Source of the DNA: Trema orientale
Lineage: Eukaryota; Streptophyta; Magnoliopsida; Rosales; Cannabaceae
Length of the DNA stretch: 64,000 bases
Assembly: GCA_002914845.1 (NCBI GenBank)
Contig: JXTC01000017.1
Location: forward strand, 325,431-389,430
Reading direction: 5' to 3'
Part shown: in pieces, positions 35,140-47,312 of the stretch
Numbering within the stretch: the first letter of the stretch is position 1
Layout: each line of letters starts with the position of its first letter
The notes under the pieces: generated by a model
Database searches by the model: none
Told to the model about the DNA's origin: nothing
The model's input: the letters and a program-made list of their open reading frames with translations, nothing else
Made by a program: the position numbers and the translations under genes

Positions 35140-36228
35140 TTTATAAGAGCAACTTCACTACACTGTCAAATTTGTCTGCTAATGCTGTAATTTAGCATAA
35201 ACTAGAGTCTAGTTTTGTCGTTCTAATTTCGTGCACTACTAGGTTTGACGATGTTTGTGTCATTATTCGTGTCTTTCTTTTTTGGCTCGGAACATATTAA
35301 AAGATATGCTACGTACCGATGCATGATATAGTGGAGTGCCTAGTGTGTTCAGGGACTGTTGTTTCATGTGTAACAAATGACACTGAATGAGAATTACATC
35401 AATGTGGCTATATTTACACCCTACTAATATCAAAACGCCCTTTTAATAATTAAAAGTTGTATATGTGTGTGTGTGTATATATATATATCCTAAGTTGTTA
35501 TGCTAAGAAGTTACTAATTATTGTTAACAGCTAGTACTAATTAAAGCAAAAGGTTAGTCAGTAAGGCTATGTTTATGGACCAAAAGAGCTAGCTGCAGGT
35601 AGAACCTTTTTCAACGGGATCTGGATTTCAGGGTATGTTTGAAGAGAGAAGAAAATGGGATGAAGTATTTTACTTCTAAAGTTTTAAAACAAAGAGAAAA
35701 TAAAAAATTTAATTCAAAATTACTCATTATTGTTTAAAATAAAAATATTAGTGTGTGCATAGTTAAATAATTGAAATAATATTTTCTTTTTCAATTTTTC
35801 TCTCCAATTGAGAATTAAAATTAGTGCGCCCTTCAAAAAAAAAAAAAGTTAGTGGGCCCTGTTTCTATATATTTATTTTCCACAAAATTTCTCTTTTCTA
35901 GCAAATAATTGAAAGGTGGCTTCTTTCTTCTTTTTTTTTAGTTAACGAATTGTAGAAACATGTATTCCAAAGATTGTTTATTCTCTTCAATTGGCAGTTA
36001 GGAAGGAAAGTCCTCCTCCCGTTGGAAACATAGGCCAAGTGTTGAAGGAAGATGAAGGCTCTTGATTGTCGCCCTTTATTGTTGTTCCAAGAAATGTTAG
36101 GATGATTCTTCTAATTTGCATTATAGAAATTGAAATGTGGATTGTTTTGTTGCCTACTATAACAGCAAATAAATTGGACCAATTGAGATTGTTAGGACAT
36201 CAATCTTAGGCACGCTTTCCACTATATA
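35140..36228. other. 3' flank and intergenic
   Basis: A GT/TA run lies at 35466-35488. At 36000-36064, after CAATTGGCAG (a possible acceptor), there is a short open stretch reading KESPPPVGNIGQVLKEDEGS before a stop. It is exon-like, but no partner exon was identified. Confidence 0.35.
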
Positions 36229-36490
36229 CACTACCAAAAAAAAAAAGAAAAAAAAGAATGAAGCGACGACAAATGTCGTTTTATAAACCTAAATATCCTG
36301 ATCGGTATAGATTTATGCCAGCGACAAAGTCATTGCAAAAGAGCTGTCCGCTAATATTTGTTGATATAAAATCTTATAGCAACGATTTAATTTATATGTT
36401 GTTAGTACAAGTTCCATGAACTGATGACACGTGTTATTACCAAATATCTGAAATTATGGATAAAATATCTATTCTACGTCAAATTTGAAA
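36229..36490. mobile_element. CACTA-type left terminus C (relic)
   Basis: Starts CACTACC followed by an A-rich tract, then GAAGCGACGACAAATGTCG and AGCGACAAAGTCATTGC words like CACTA subterminal repeats. No right end is assigned. It abuts the larger CACTA element. Confidence 0.4.
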
Positions 36491-36790
36491 TATCACTACA
36501 AGAAACACTACTTTTACCGACGCAATATAAATAATGCATCGGAAAATGTATATTTTTCTGACGCATTATAGATTTATGCGTCGGCGTATGTGTCTAAAAA
36601 AATCACTTGAATGTACATTTGCCGACGCTCTTTTGCGTCGACTAAAGTCGAGCATTTTTTTATTTTTTCCAATCTATACATTTGCTGATGCATTTGTTAC
36701 ATTTGCGTCGGCAAAGGATTGCCCACAAAAAAATCTCCCGCGAATGGAAAATTTTGGGCATGTATTTATTTTGGATAAAATTTTTAAATA

Positions 36791-37560
36791 TCTTTTGCCG
36801 ACGCACTATAGTCATTGCATCGACAAAAGTCACATATTTTTTTTTTTTAATATTCTTTTATGATCTATACATTTGCCAATGCATTCTTAAATTTGCGTCA
36901 GCAAAGGATTGCCCTCCCAAAAAACTCCTGCGAAATGAAAATTTTAGGCCCGTATTTAGTTTGGATAAAATTTTTAGATATCTTTTGCCGACGCATTATA
37001 GTTATTGTGTCGGCAAAAGTCACACATTTTCTTATTTTTTTAATATTCTTTTATTATCTATATTTTTACCGATGCATTCTTAAATTTGCGTCGGCAAAGG
37101 ACTGCCCCCAAAAAAAATCTCCTGCGAAATGAAAATTTTAGGCCCGTATTTAGTTTGGATAAAATTTTTAAATATCTTTTGCCGACGCATTATAGTCATT
37201 GCGTCACATTTTTTTTTTTAATATTCTTTTATTATCTATACTTTTACCGACGTATTATTAAATTTGCGTCGGCAAAAGATTGTCCCCCCAAAAAAATCTC
37301 CCGCGAAATAAAAATTTTAGACCTGTATTTATTTTAGATAAAATTTTTAAATATATTTTACCGACGCATTATAGTCATTGCGTTGGCAAAAGTCACACAT
37401 TTTCTTATTTATTTTATTATTCTTTTATTATCTATAGTTTTACCGACACATTGTTAAATTTGTGTCAATAAAGGATTGCCCCCCAAAAAAATCTCCTGCA
37501 AAATGAAAAATTCAGGCCCGTATTTATTTTGTTTAAAATTTTTAAATATCTTTTGCCGTA
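36791..37560. repeat. Subterminal tandem repeat of element A, about 180-194 bp units
   Basis: Units begin at the word TCTTTTGCCGACGCA or a variant at 36791, 36981, 37175 and about 37354, with a decayed fifth near 37550. Each unit has two inverted GCCGACGCA/GCGTCGGC pairs and the block TCTCCCGCGAAAT. Open frames that overlap here are by-products of the repeat. Confidence 0.85.
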
Positions 37561-37859
37561 TTTTGGGTGCATATTTATTTTGAAAAAAAGTCAAGTATTT
37601 TATTTATCTTTTCATTACCTATTTTTTTTAAATCTTTTTTATTATCTTTTTATTGTCTAGACATTTCCTGACAATCTTTTGCGTCGGCAAAAGTGGAGTA
37701 TTTTTTTTTTTATCTATAAAGTTCCCGATGTTTTCTTAATCATAATAAAAAGAATAAATTTGAAAAAAAAAAATAATTTTGACATTTTTTAAAAGTTTCT
37801 TCATTCTTATTTCGTTGGAACTACTTTACTTTAAGTAGTTTTGTGACGAAATGACTTGC

Positions 37860-38245
37860 CACTACAAGAAAAATTACTTTTATAGACGATATTTTTAGAG
37901 GCAAATTTAATTTCGTCTCTAAAAGTGCCTTTTACAGACGAAATAATCTTTTCGTATTTAATGGAGTTGGCGGGAAGCATTACTATGAGTAGTGTTTTGG
38001 CGGGAAACTCTTAGACATTTGGATACAAAACACTTTCGTCTCTAAAAGATGCTTATAGGGACAAATTAAATATTTGGTCTCTAAAGTTTTTGAAGATCAT
38101 ATTTAGAGACAAAATAATATTCGTCTCTAAATATATACTTGTCATCAAGTTCTTGTGAATTGTCTAATACGAGAATATAACTGCCATTTAGAGACACTAT
38201 AAATTCGTCTCTAATATAAGTTTTTGTCTCTAAAACTAATTTAGA
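37860..38245. mobile_element. CACTA-type left terminus B with TCTCTAAA repeats, inside element A
   Basis: Starts CACTACAAGAAAAATTACTT, then TAGACGA and many CGTCTCTAAA/TTTAGAGACGA words in both orientations to about 38245. This family differs from element A. No right end was found, so B is a nested fragment or has lost its right half. Confidence 0.6.
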
Positions 38246-39374
38246 GTTTTTTTTTTAAAGAAATTAAGAATGTCTAGGGATTGAGGATAAAAATAACAAG
38301 TATTTTTAGATAAGTGAGATAATTTATAAAATAAAGCTTATTATTTTAGTAAAATCATTTGTTTATAGACGTAGCTAAATGACGTTTTTGTTGGACTACG
38401 ATCACTGTATAGTTTAAAAGGATTATCATAATCGTATAACTGATTCATTACATTTACATTATTTCAGGAGAAAAAAAATAATGACACAATTGGTATTCTT
38501 TTTTTTTTTTTTTTAATGAAATTCCTCAAGAGATTATATTAACGACCGATTAAAAAGTTCCATCAAATACAACGAATATAACTAACGGGTCGATAAGAGC
38601 AACCTACCCAAGATAGTACATTAGATAAAAGTTATTTTTTGCGGAAAAAAATTTGATTATTAGGTAAAAAACTACTTTTTTAACTAATTTTGAAATCTGT
38701 TTTTTTTTTTTAAATGGATTTGGAAATTTGTGTTAAATCCGTGAATGTCGATTTCATAAAATAATCAAATTTTAAACTATTATATAGATTGTCATTAAAC
38801 TATTATATTTTGATAAAATAAACTTTTTAAATGATGTTCGGTTTACTTTATATTAACATTATATTACAATATATTGAAAATCAATTATTTGTACTATGTA
38901 TACTAATTTAGAACTAAAATAAAGATTGACATAGTATATTTAAGGTATCCTAATATCAAATAATTGACACAATAACATAATTTCATTAATATACAGTTTA
39001 ACACGAAGTATAAGGTGGGTAACATGAGAAAACATAAATATTGCTTTGATTATTGCGACTAATAAGAACACCACCCATTGTTAGGAAAAAAAAAATTACG
39101 GCAATTTAGGTTTATGAGATATATTTAGTTGCCTACACAAAAGTACACCACCTACTTCTTAAATAATATGTAATTTTACATGTTCTGAGTTTTTCTTAAG
39201 AAATCAAATATAAATAAAATAAAACAAATCCTTGAGCAGGGGTTCAGGACGGAAAAAAATAAGAAAGGGCAAAAGTAAAATAAAAAAGTTCTTAAAAAAA
39301 AGCGGGAGTCTAAAAGAGTCGTGTGCAAAATTTTGCCAGCAGCGGGGGAAAATTGTTTCTGCGGCCCTTATCGA

Positions 39375-39585
39375 TAAAATAAAACCTCCCTCCCCCTCTC
39401 TCTCGAGCTTTCTCCTCCCTTTCTATCTCTCGAGCTCTATCTCTCCAAATTTAATTTCCTGGCATGTCTCACAAAATCCTCTCTGTATTGGAGAGAAGAG
39501 TCTTTGTGTACTCTAGAGTCTCCTGGATCTTGGATCTTGCATCATTTTTTCCTCATATCATTTGATTTCGGCCACAATCCAGGTT
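39375..39585 (+). other. Leader-like block inside element A
   Basis: Pyrimidine-rich (CTCTCTCTCGAG repeated twice), then GTCTCACAAAATCCTC to CACAATCCAG|GTTCGT, a plausible exon end and donor. It resembles a 5' UTR exon of a gene carried by the transposon. No coding motif is visible. Confidence 0.35.
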
Positions 39586-40351
39586 CGTTTAGTTTTATTT
39601 CCATGTCTGTGCGAATTATCAAATTATTTATCACTGTTAATAGTTTAATTAGGAGATGATATTTTATAAGTTTGGTTTTTCGCATGTTGGATTTTTCCGA
39701 AGGAATTTCTTATTTGTTTTTTTCATTCCTTTTGATCCTATTCCTTTTAAATTTTTGTTGGACTAGTTATTTTCCTAAAAATAAATGCGAAAATAGATGG
39801 TAAAGTTTCTGGTTTTTCTTCATTGAAGACCTTGCTTGTTAAACATAATTTAGCAATTTTTGGGTTGTCGAGCATGTGTGTATAGAATATATATTATCGT
39901 ATATTGAAGCCACCGATTAAACTCACAAAAGAGAAGAGAGAGTTTTTATTCTCTATGTAGTGTAGAAATTTCAAGTCCGGGTATTCAAGTCTTGATACTA
40001 ACAATTCATGTGTTGTACAGTTACTGTCTCTAGAAGCCGTAAAGGTGTTTGTCAAAAAGCCTCAATGCAAACAAAAGCCTGTAATGTGGGCAAAAGAAGA
40101 CAGGGCAAGCCTATAACACGGCCATATATATATATAACACGGCCATCCTAACCGTTCATGCCTTGAGATTGCTCTCTTTTACGTTATTATTTATGTGACA
40201 TTAAGTATCCAGACGTCAATTAATGCGCAAAACGGGCTGGTAAAGACATTATTGCCAAGTAATTTATAACAAAATGGTCTAAGATTACTGAGCAGATGGA
40301 AGAACAAGCGGCCATAATTCTTCAACAAGAGAAGTTTCATTGAGAAGTCTT

Positions 40352-40389
<38 letters not shown>

Positions 40390-42452
40390 TTTTGAGTTCA
40401 AGGCTTATAAGTTGTTCATACAATTCCTATTGACATCGAATATGTGCTGAAATGGAAGCAACGAAGGTGTTTGATTTTATTTCTCCTGCAGTGTTTACTT
40501 GAACATTTACACATTTGCAATAATCATTATTTGATCTATATGGGCTTGTTTGACGCGTACAAGAGAAAAGTTGATTGCTGGCAAGGATAAACAAAGGTAG
40601 CTAAGGTAACATATAAGCCCACCTCTTAAGAAATAAAGACATCTTATGTTTTCCCTGTTAAATAAAAGAATAAATGGCTGTTTATGGTATTAAATAAAAG
40701 AAAAGAAAATATAAATACAAGTCTAGTTTAGTTTGGAGGAACCTAGTCTGGTTCACCAAGGTTGGATATGATCAAGTGAATGGACATTGAGTTAATATGA
40801 TTTGTTTGGTTTGTGTTGTTTCTAATCTTGGTAAATCTGCAACATACCATACTCGAAGCTTTACCATTTTGTAATGTATGGTCCTTTGTCTATTTGTGTA
40901 TCGTTTTGCAGGGGTTTATATTAAATGGTACGAGTAGTAGATTCTTGTGTTAAAAAGTTATACAACTTTCAACCATCAAGGAAAAGCCCATCTTTGGTAT
41001 GTTATAGATAGACACTTATGTATCCAATTCTTTAGGTACAAAAGCCCATTCAATCTTAATGTTAATGAAAGTAGTTTCTTAAATATAGTCCATAGTTTTG
41101 TGCTATAATTTCAGGATGATTTGGGATTTTCTTTTCTTTCGAGATAAAATGCTATTCCATTTGTTTGCTGTAAAAATTTTCAGTATTTGGCATTTTCTCT
41201 TTCAGCCAATTTTAAAAGCTATAAGTGTTACCGCAATGCTATTTCACTTAAAAACTTTCTTAGTAACTATAGCCCTGTAAGTATAGCTTTGTTGCTAGTT
41301 GTCTAAATATGTATAAGAATTCATGACTAGTTTAAATGGCCATAGACGAAGAAAATAAATTTTGGATATCAAAATTGAACGAATAGCGTACTTAAAAACC
41401 TCTTATAAGCAGAAGAAGGAAACTTTCTAATATAGTTTTAGCTTTTTGGAACCCATATTGTATTACATCTTGTGTTCGTCGCTATCTTTATATTGATAAA
41501 ACTTGAAGATTGTTAACATTATGGTGACTAAAGTTGCCTTTTAGTGCTTGAATTTTTTATTTATTTTTTTCCTTGTTCCATTTCTATCAAACAACATTTG
41601 GGTACAAATTGTTAGACCTTTCTGATTTAGGATGCATCTAAGGATTGCAATGAAATTAAGGACATGATATTTAAATTATTTTGCAATGAAATTAAGGAAC
41701 CGATATTGGAATAGAAGTGGAGCTAACGGTTGTTTTGCCTTAGAATCTGGATGACAGATCCTTGGATATGCCAAGATAGTTCTTCTTCCTATTTTAGAAT
41801 GTATAGAATTTAATTCTTCTTCAGCATTGCCACCCTACCAGGAATATATTTGCTTAAGAGTCTTCTGAAATCTGACTTCTGATTAAAAATGTTAGACAAG
41901 AAAAACAAAGCAAATTTTCACTAATCAATCAGATAGTAGTCTTTTCATTAGGCGTCCAACGCGTTTAGTGCCCTTCAAAAGGGCTACCGAGGAAGGTCTT
42001 ATAGTGACAAAATATGTAAATGTATTGGTCAATAATAGTTGGCACTTAGGCTGTAATATTAAATATGTATTTTTTGTGCAGTTTGGAGATTTCGTTGAAA
42101 GTCAACTGATCATATAATGAGGAAATTCTCTTGTGCATGCTTAGTACAGTAATGGTAATCTAATATACTTCTTCCTTTATATTAATAGTTAGTGGCCTTT
42201 TTTTTTTCATTAAAATGTTACAAATAATTCCAAAATTGGATAATCGCAATATGGGTGTCTTTGGAATGGATTGTTTGGTTGTCTCTTGGAGAAGAAATAA
42301 AGCGAGCAAGGCTGATCACATTGAACTGACCAACGTCAATTGAATGTCAATCTTTGATCTATATTATTATAGTGGTTTATATAGCTATTAAGGCTAAGTC
42401 TAAATTGTTCTAACTTTTACCATTTGATGAATAACTTTACTTCATATTTCAA

Positions 42453-42557
42453 ATGACCGAGAAGGATGCGAAGAAAATGCCTGCTCAAGGAAACTCGGCC
42501 GCAGCTAAACGAGCAAAATCGCATGTTTCAAATGTTAATGGCAAAGCTCGGGATTGA
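42453..42557 (+). CDS. Last-exon-like 34-codon frame in element A
   Basis: Reads MTEKDAKKMPAQGNSAAAKR, then AKSHVSNVNGKARD and stop: Lys/Ala-rich and far less AT-rich than its surroundings. AATAAA follows at about 42650, just before the right subterminal cluster, the usual place for the end of a CACTA-encoded gene. The exon start is unknown and the protein family was not recognised. Confidence 0.35.
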   Translation: MTEKDAKKMPAQGNSAAAKRAKSHVSNVNGKARD

Positions 42558-42859
42558 GAAGCCATATCTCCAACTTAGCCACTAGAAATATAAACAGATT
42601 TTTTTTTCTATGTTGTAATTTTAGATATAGTTTGTATATATTTTTATTTAATAAAATTTGTGATATTAATTTGTCTCATTTTAATTTTTAATATATTAAT
42701 TAAAGAACTTAATTATTAATTAATAAATATTTCATATTAAATATATTTATTTTATTTATTATAATAAATTATTAATTATATTTATCAATTAATAACTAAT
42801 AAATTATTATATTATATTTATTAATTAATGATTAATTAAATAATTTATTTTTAAGCAAC

Positions 42860-43350
42860 TAAAACTTTTGCCGACGCAAAAACCCGTCTGTGAAAGTTTT
42901 TTCAATTATTGGAAAAATACCTTCATTGATGTGTTTTTTCGTTGGCAATGGTATTTTTACTCTTTAAATTTTTGGAAAATACCATTCCCGACGCAAAACT
43001 GCGTCAGTAAATGTATTTGTAATTTAATTTTGTCTTTTTTGAATCGGCAAACTTTACACTTTCACCTGTGCTTTTTTTTCGTCAGTGATTGGTTAATCAA
43101 TTTAAAAATTTGGGCATACATTCACTGACAGAAAACATTCACCGACGATAACAGAGTATCGGCAAAAGTCAACAATGCGTCGGTGAATGTTACTTTTGCC
43201 AACTACTTTCAATTGTCGTCGGAAAGTGACTTTCAGCTACGGTCTTTCGCCGACGATCGTTTGCGACGACAAAATGCGTCGGCAAAAGTCAAATCGCTTT
43301 TGCCGACGCATTTTGAATACCTTCGCCGACGCTAAAATGCGTCGGTGAAA
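42860..43350. repeat. Right subterminal inverted-word cluster of element A
   Basis: More than ten copies of GCCGACGCA/TGCGTCGGC or close variants lie in alternating orientation, densest at 43230-43345. These are expected transposase-binding repeats in CACTA elements. Confidence 0.8.
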
Positions 43351-43630
43351 GTCTTCTTTCTTGTAGTGAATTATATCGTGCGTATAGGGTTAAACTTACA
43401 GCCACGTTATAAAAACCATAGTTATAGGGGCTAGACTTTTTTATTTTTTAAATTAGAAAATAATGATAGGGGGAAAATAGTTGTTAATAAAGATAATACT
43501 TATTTATTTCAATAAAAATAGTTCAATATTTATTTTATTTTAGAGGTAATTCAGATATTATAATAACATTAATTATTATTATTATATTAGACCTATATAC
43601 TAAATTTAGATCGTTGTAAAATTAGTATTC

Positions 43631-43661
<31 letters not shown>

Positions 43662-43799
43662 CCTTTCAAAAATAATAATAGTATTATTTAAAGTAACATT
43701 AAATTAAATGTAAAAATGTAGCAACCTAAAATATTATTTTGTCCAATATAATATAATATGACATAAAATAATAATCTAAATGTCATTTTCTTCTTATTT

Positions 43800-44342
43800 T
43801 TCTTGGGGTTCAACATGAAATCGAGGCTGTGGTGCTCGAGATCCAAACCTAGCTAGTGGGCGATCTAGGTGACAAGGGGATGGGCCAAAATGATGTTGAA
43901 GGAGAAGAATCATAAGGTCCTTTAATTCGACATGTTCAAGTGAAACTTTGGTGCCTAAGTTGTCAAAATATTTTACATGTGTGAAATTTGTGCGGTCTGC
44001 AAACCAATGTCACGTTGCTATCAACCAGCAATAATATCCTGAGTTGTCATGTCTTGCTGCGAAGCCTTGGTCATAAACTGTTGACTATCATCATCAAATG
44101 TTGGATAACCTTGTCATTGTTTGTATAAACCTAATATAAATTATCTAAATATATTATACAAACATAAAATAAAAATAAATAAATAAAAATTAAATTTTCA
44201 ATTAAAATCTAATTAAATAAATAAAACATTATAAATATATAATAAAAACTAATCTTTGAGAGGAGGAGCCGGAAGAGATGATGGCAGAGGCGACGCCAGC
44301 GAAGGAAGAGGAGGAGGCAGAGACCAGAGTTAGTGTGTATGT

Positions 44343-44428
<86 letters not shown>

Positions 44429-45166
44429 GTGAGTGAGAGAAATTGAGTGAGTGAGTGAGTGAGAGAATATGAGAGAAAGAGAGAGAGAGAGCGAAAGTTA
44501 AGGAAAACAAAATGAGATGAGAAGATGAAGCGGTGCTACAGATCTGAAAGGTTTTCACATTTAATGTCACCAATTTAGATCACATGTAACTGCTTTAGGT
44601 TATTTTCTGCAGAAACATATTCTGGTGGTCAACTAGACCACCAAAATTTTCACGAAATGTTTAAAGCAGCGACTATAGTCGCCGCCGCTTTAGAGTTTAA
44701 AAATATTTTATTATTTATTATTTATAATTATTTTTTCATTTAAAAATTTTATTCGATTTAAAAAGCTAAAGCGACGACTATTTGTTTCCACTTTAGAATT
44801 TAAATAAAATTAAAAAAAAACTATATTTATTATTTATAATTATTTTATTTTATTCGAATTACAAAATTCTAAAACGGCAACTAAAAAATAAGATATTTTT
44901 AGCCCATTTCTTGAAAATCTAGAGCGGCGATAATTGTCGCTGCTTTAAAATTTTTTGTGGAAATATCTCACACCACTTGGCGCATATTGCTGCTTTATAA
45001 TTTTTAGTGCGAATTATTGGCGCGTATGAACAGTGCAATATTTGAAGTGGTGACTTTTAGTAGTCACCGTTACTACTAGATTTGTCGCCGCTTTTTGTGC
45101 GAGCTAAAGCAGCGGCAATAGTCACCACTTTAAGTGTCCTCGCTCTATTACCTATTTATTGTAGTG
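43800..45166 (-). mobile_element. CACTA-type element D, minus-oriented relic with a GA repeat
   Basis: Ends TATTTATTGTAGTG at 45166. Bases 44660-45130 carry repeated GCGACTATAGTCGC / GCAGCGGCAATAG words with CTTTAGA between them. On the minus strand the interior at 43800-44150 has decayed coding-like text (for example DDDSQQFMTKASQQDMTTQD). 44229-44573 is a leader-like frame through the GA run. No left end was found. Confidence 0.5.
44343..44425. repeat. GA microsatellite
   Basis: About 38 GA units, flanked by GAGT repeats. The long Ser-Leu frame on the minus strand is a product of this run. Confidence 0.95.
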
Positions 45167-47312
45167 TCTCAGTAATGGATCACTCCTATATCTACTACTA
45201 TTGTCTGATCGAAGTCGTTTGATCTTTCTGCCCGTTTGAGTCTCAATCATCATTTTCCATTTAAAGAAAACTTCAAGTACGTCATCCTTAGTCTTTATTA
45301 CATGTACCCAAACTCTTCTGGAAAAGTCATCGACAAAAGTAATAAAATAGTGCATACCTCCCAAAGAAGCTGTCTTAGTAAGTCTCCACATATTTGAATG
45401 AGCATAATCTAGAATACCCTTAATATTGTATATTGTTGTGCCGAACTTCACTCATATCTGTTTTCCCAGAACATAGTGCTTATAAAAGTCCAACTTGCAG
45501 GTCTTCGCTCCTTTAAGTAAGCCTTGCTTCACCAAACTAAAAAAAACTTTTTCTCCTATATGTCCTAAACGCATATGCTTTAACTTGGTAATTTCTTAAG
45601 CTTCATCATCCTTAGAAACCGTAACAGTTGATCTAACAACTGTACTACTACTGTAGTAATACAAGTTATTTCTTCTTGTACCTGTCATCACCACTAAAGA
45701 GCCTGAAATAACTTTCAGAATTCCATCTCGTATAGACATAGTGAAGCTTTTAGATTCTAAAGTTCCCAAAGAGATGAGATTCTTCTTCAATTTCGGTACA
45801 TACTGAACATCTATCAGAACTTTAGTCGATCCATCATGATTTTTCAATCTAATTAAAGCTATCCTAACTATTTTACACGATTCATCATTACCCATGTAAA
45901 CAACTTTATCATTTAGCTCTTCAAAATTGAAGAACCACTCTTTGTAAGGATACATATGGCAAGTACAATCTGAATCTAAAATCCACTTGTCACGTTGAGA
46001 CATCAACGACTGACATACTAGAGTAAAATGTCACTCATCATCTTCAACTACATATGTATCAGAAGCAGCCTTGCCCTTGCCTTTATTCTGTAACTTCGGA
46101 CAATCTTTTTTCCAATACTCTTTCTCATGATAAAAGACACATTCATCCTTACCATGTCTTTCCTTCGAACAAGATCTTCCATTTTTCCCCTGCTTATGGC
46201 TTTGACTACGTCCTCTGGCTATAAGCACTTCTGCTGGCACGTCCCTATTCTCTTTCTGATTTTTCTTCTGAATCTATGATTGTACAATGTAGCACTCACT
46301 TCATCGAAGGATAATTTTTTCTTCCCATGAAGTAACATAATACAGAGATGATTTAGCTCATCAGGAAGAGACCCAATTAGCAACATTGCTTTATCCTCAT
46401 CTTTGAAGGTTTCATCGAAATTCAATAAATCTGTAATCAATTGGTCGAAAGTATCAATGTGGTCACCAATAATCGTACCATGCTTTAACTGGAGGCAGAA
46501 AAGTCTCTTCTTCAAGTATAGCCGGTTCTCATTACTCTTCTTTATGTACTTATTTTTGAGTGCCTTCCACAACTTACTTACAGAAGTCTCTCTCATGAAT
46601 GAATACTTTTGTTCTTTAGAAAGACATGAACAGATCGCACCACAAGCTTAACGATTGATCTTCTCCCATTCTTTATCATTCATCTTCTCTGATTTCGTCT
46701 CCTTTAGAGTGCTATCTTGATCTTGTTGACATAAATTATCCAATATCTTGCACTGCTATGAGCCGAAGTTATTTCAGCTATCAAATTTCTCCATATCGAT
46801 TTTTGCACTAGTCACATCTTTGTCTTTGCCAGTATTGATGAAAATTCCGATATTTCTACTAATATTTCAAATAGCTACCAAACGAAGCCTAGGGTGAACC
46901 CCATACTCTGATACCGCTTGTTGTGCTGTGAAAGCACAACTATTCCAAATACTTATATTTAATAAATATACTAAATGCAAAAAATAAAAGAGAACACAAA
47001 ATTTAGCGAGGTTCGGTGGTAAATTTACCTACATCTTCGGGGCGTTATTGACCACTTCACTAACTTCAAATAAGAGAAAATACAAAATCTGGGCTATAAT
47101 GCAAAAACCTAGAAACAAATGGGAAAGAGAGTAAAAATAAAACTATGGAGGTGAATAAAGGTCCTCACAAATTAGAAACTAATTTTGGGATGATTAAAAC
47201 CAATTATAGTAGGCTTTATCTATAGCCAATTGTAGATCTCAAATATTCATACACAAGCGATGTGTGACAAAGTGCAAAATAATTACAAAAGCTAACAAGC
47301 CAAATTCTAACA
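45167..47312 (-). mobile_element. Ty1/copia LTR retrotransposon fossil, 5' half only, minus strand
   Basis: The 5' LTR is 46919-47312 (TGTTGTGCTG to CTAACA on the plus strand). A tRNA-Met primer site, complement of GGTATCAGAG, lies at about 46905-46915. Minus-strand parts are gag (46219-46596), zinc-knuckle part (46031-46240), protease and gag-pre-integrase (45596-46006, WILDSDCTCHM) and the start of integrase (45152-45451, FITFVDDFSRRVWV). It is broken and stops at the end of CACTA element D. RT, RNase H and the other LTR are absent from the window. Confidence 0.88.

Larger units (their letters stand above)
36494..43368. mobile_element. CACTA (En/Spm-type) DNA transposon A, about 6.9 kb
   Basis: The left end CACTACAAGAAACACTAC with ACCGACGCA matches the complement of the right end (CACTACAAGAAAGAAGAC, then ACCGACGCA). 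The flanking triplets are TAT and AAT, so the 3 bp duplication is imperfect. Both ends carry inverted words GCCGACGCA/TGCGTCGGC: a tandem array at the left (36530-37690) and a denser cluster at the right (42860-43350). The interior has no recognisable transposase domain. It has a CT-rich leader-like block at 39380-39460 with a possible donor near 39580, and a short last-exon-like frame at 42453-42557. It is probably non-autonomous and gene-carrying, with element B inside. Confidence 0.75.

Noticed and set aside
36534-37471. Series of overlapping 60-130 residue plus-strand ORFs with similar text
   Set aside because: They are translations of the CACTA subterminal tandem repeat. There is no start context or codon bias, and the same text shifts frame from unit to unit.
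36491-37700. CRISPR-like array
   Set aside because: Repeats are about 190 bp with internal palindromes and no short spacers, and the setting is a plant transposon.
39232-39516. 94-residue ORF in element A
   Set aside because: It depends on a non-standard start and runs through a pyrimidine-rich leader-like block. It reads better as untranslated exon sequence.
44229-44573. Ser/Leu-rich 114-residue minus ORF
   Set aside because: Most of it is the GA microsatellite read as SLSLSL, with no domain on either side.
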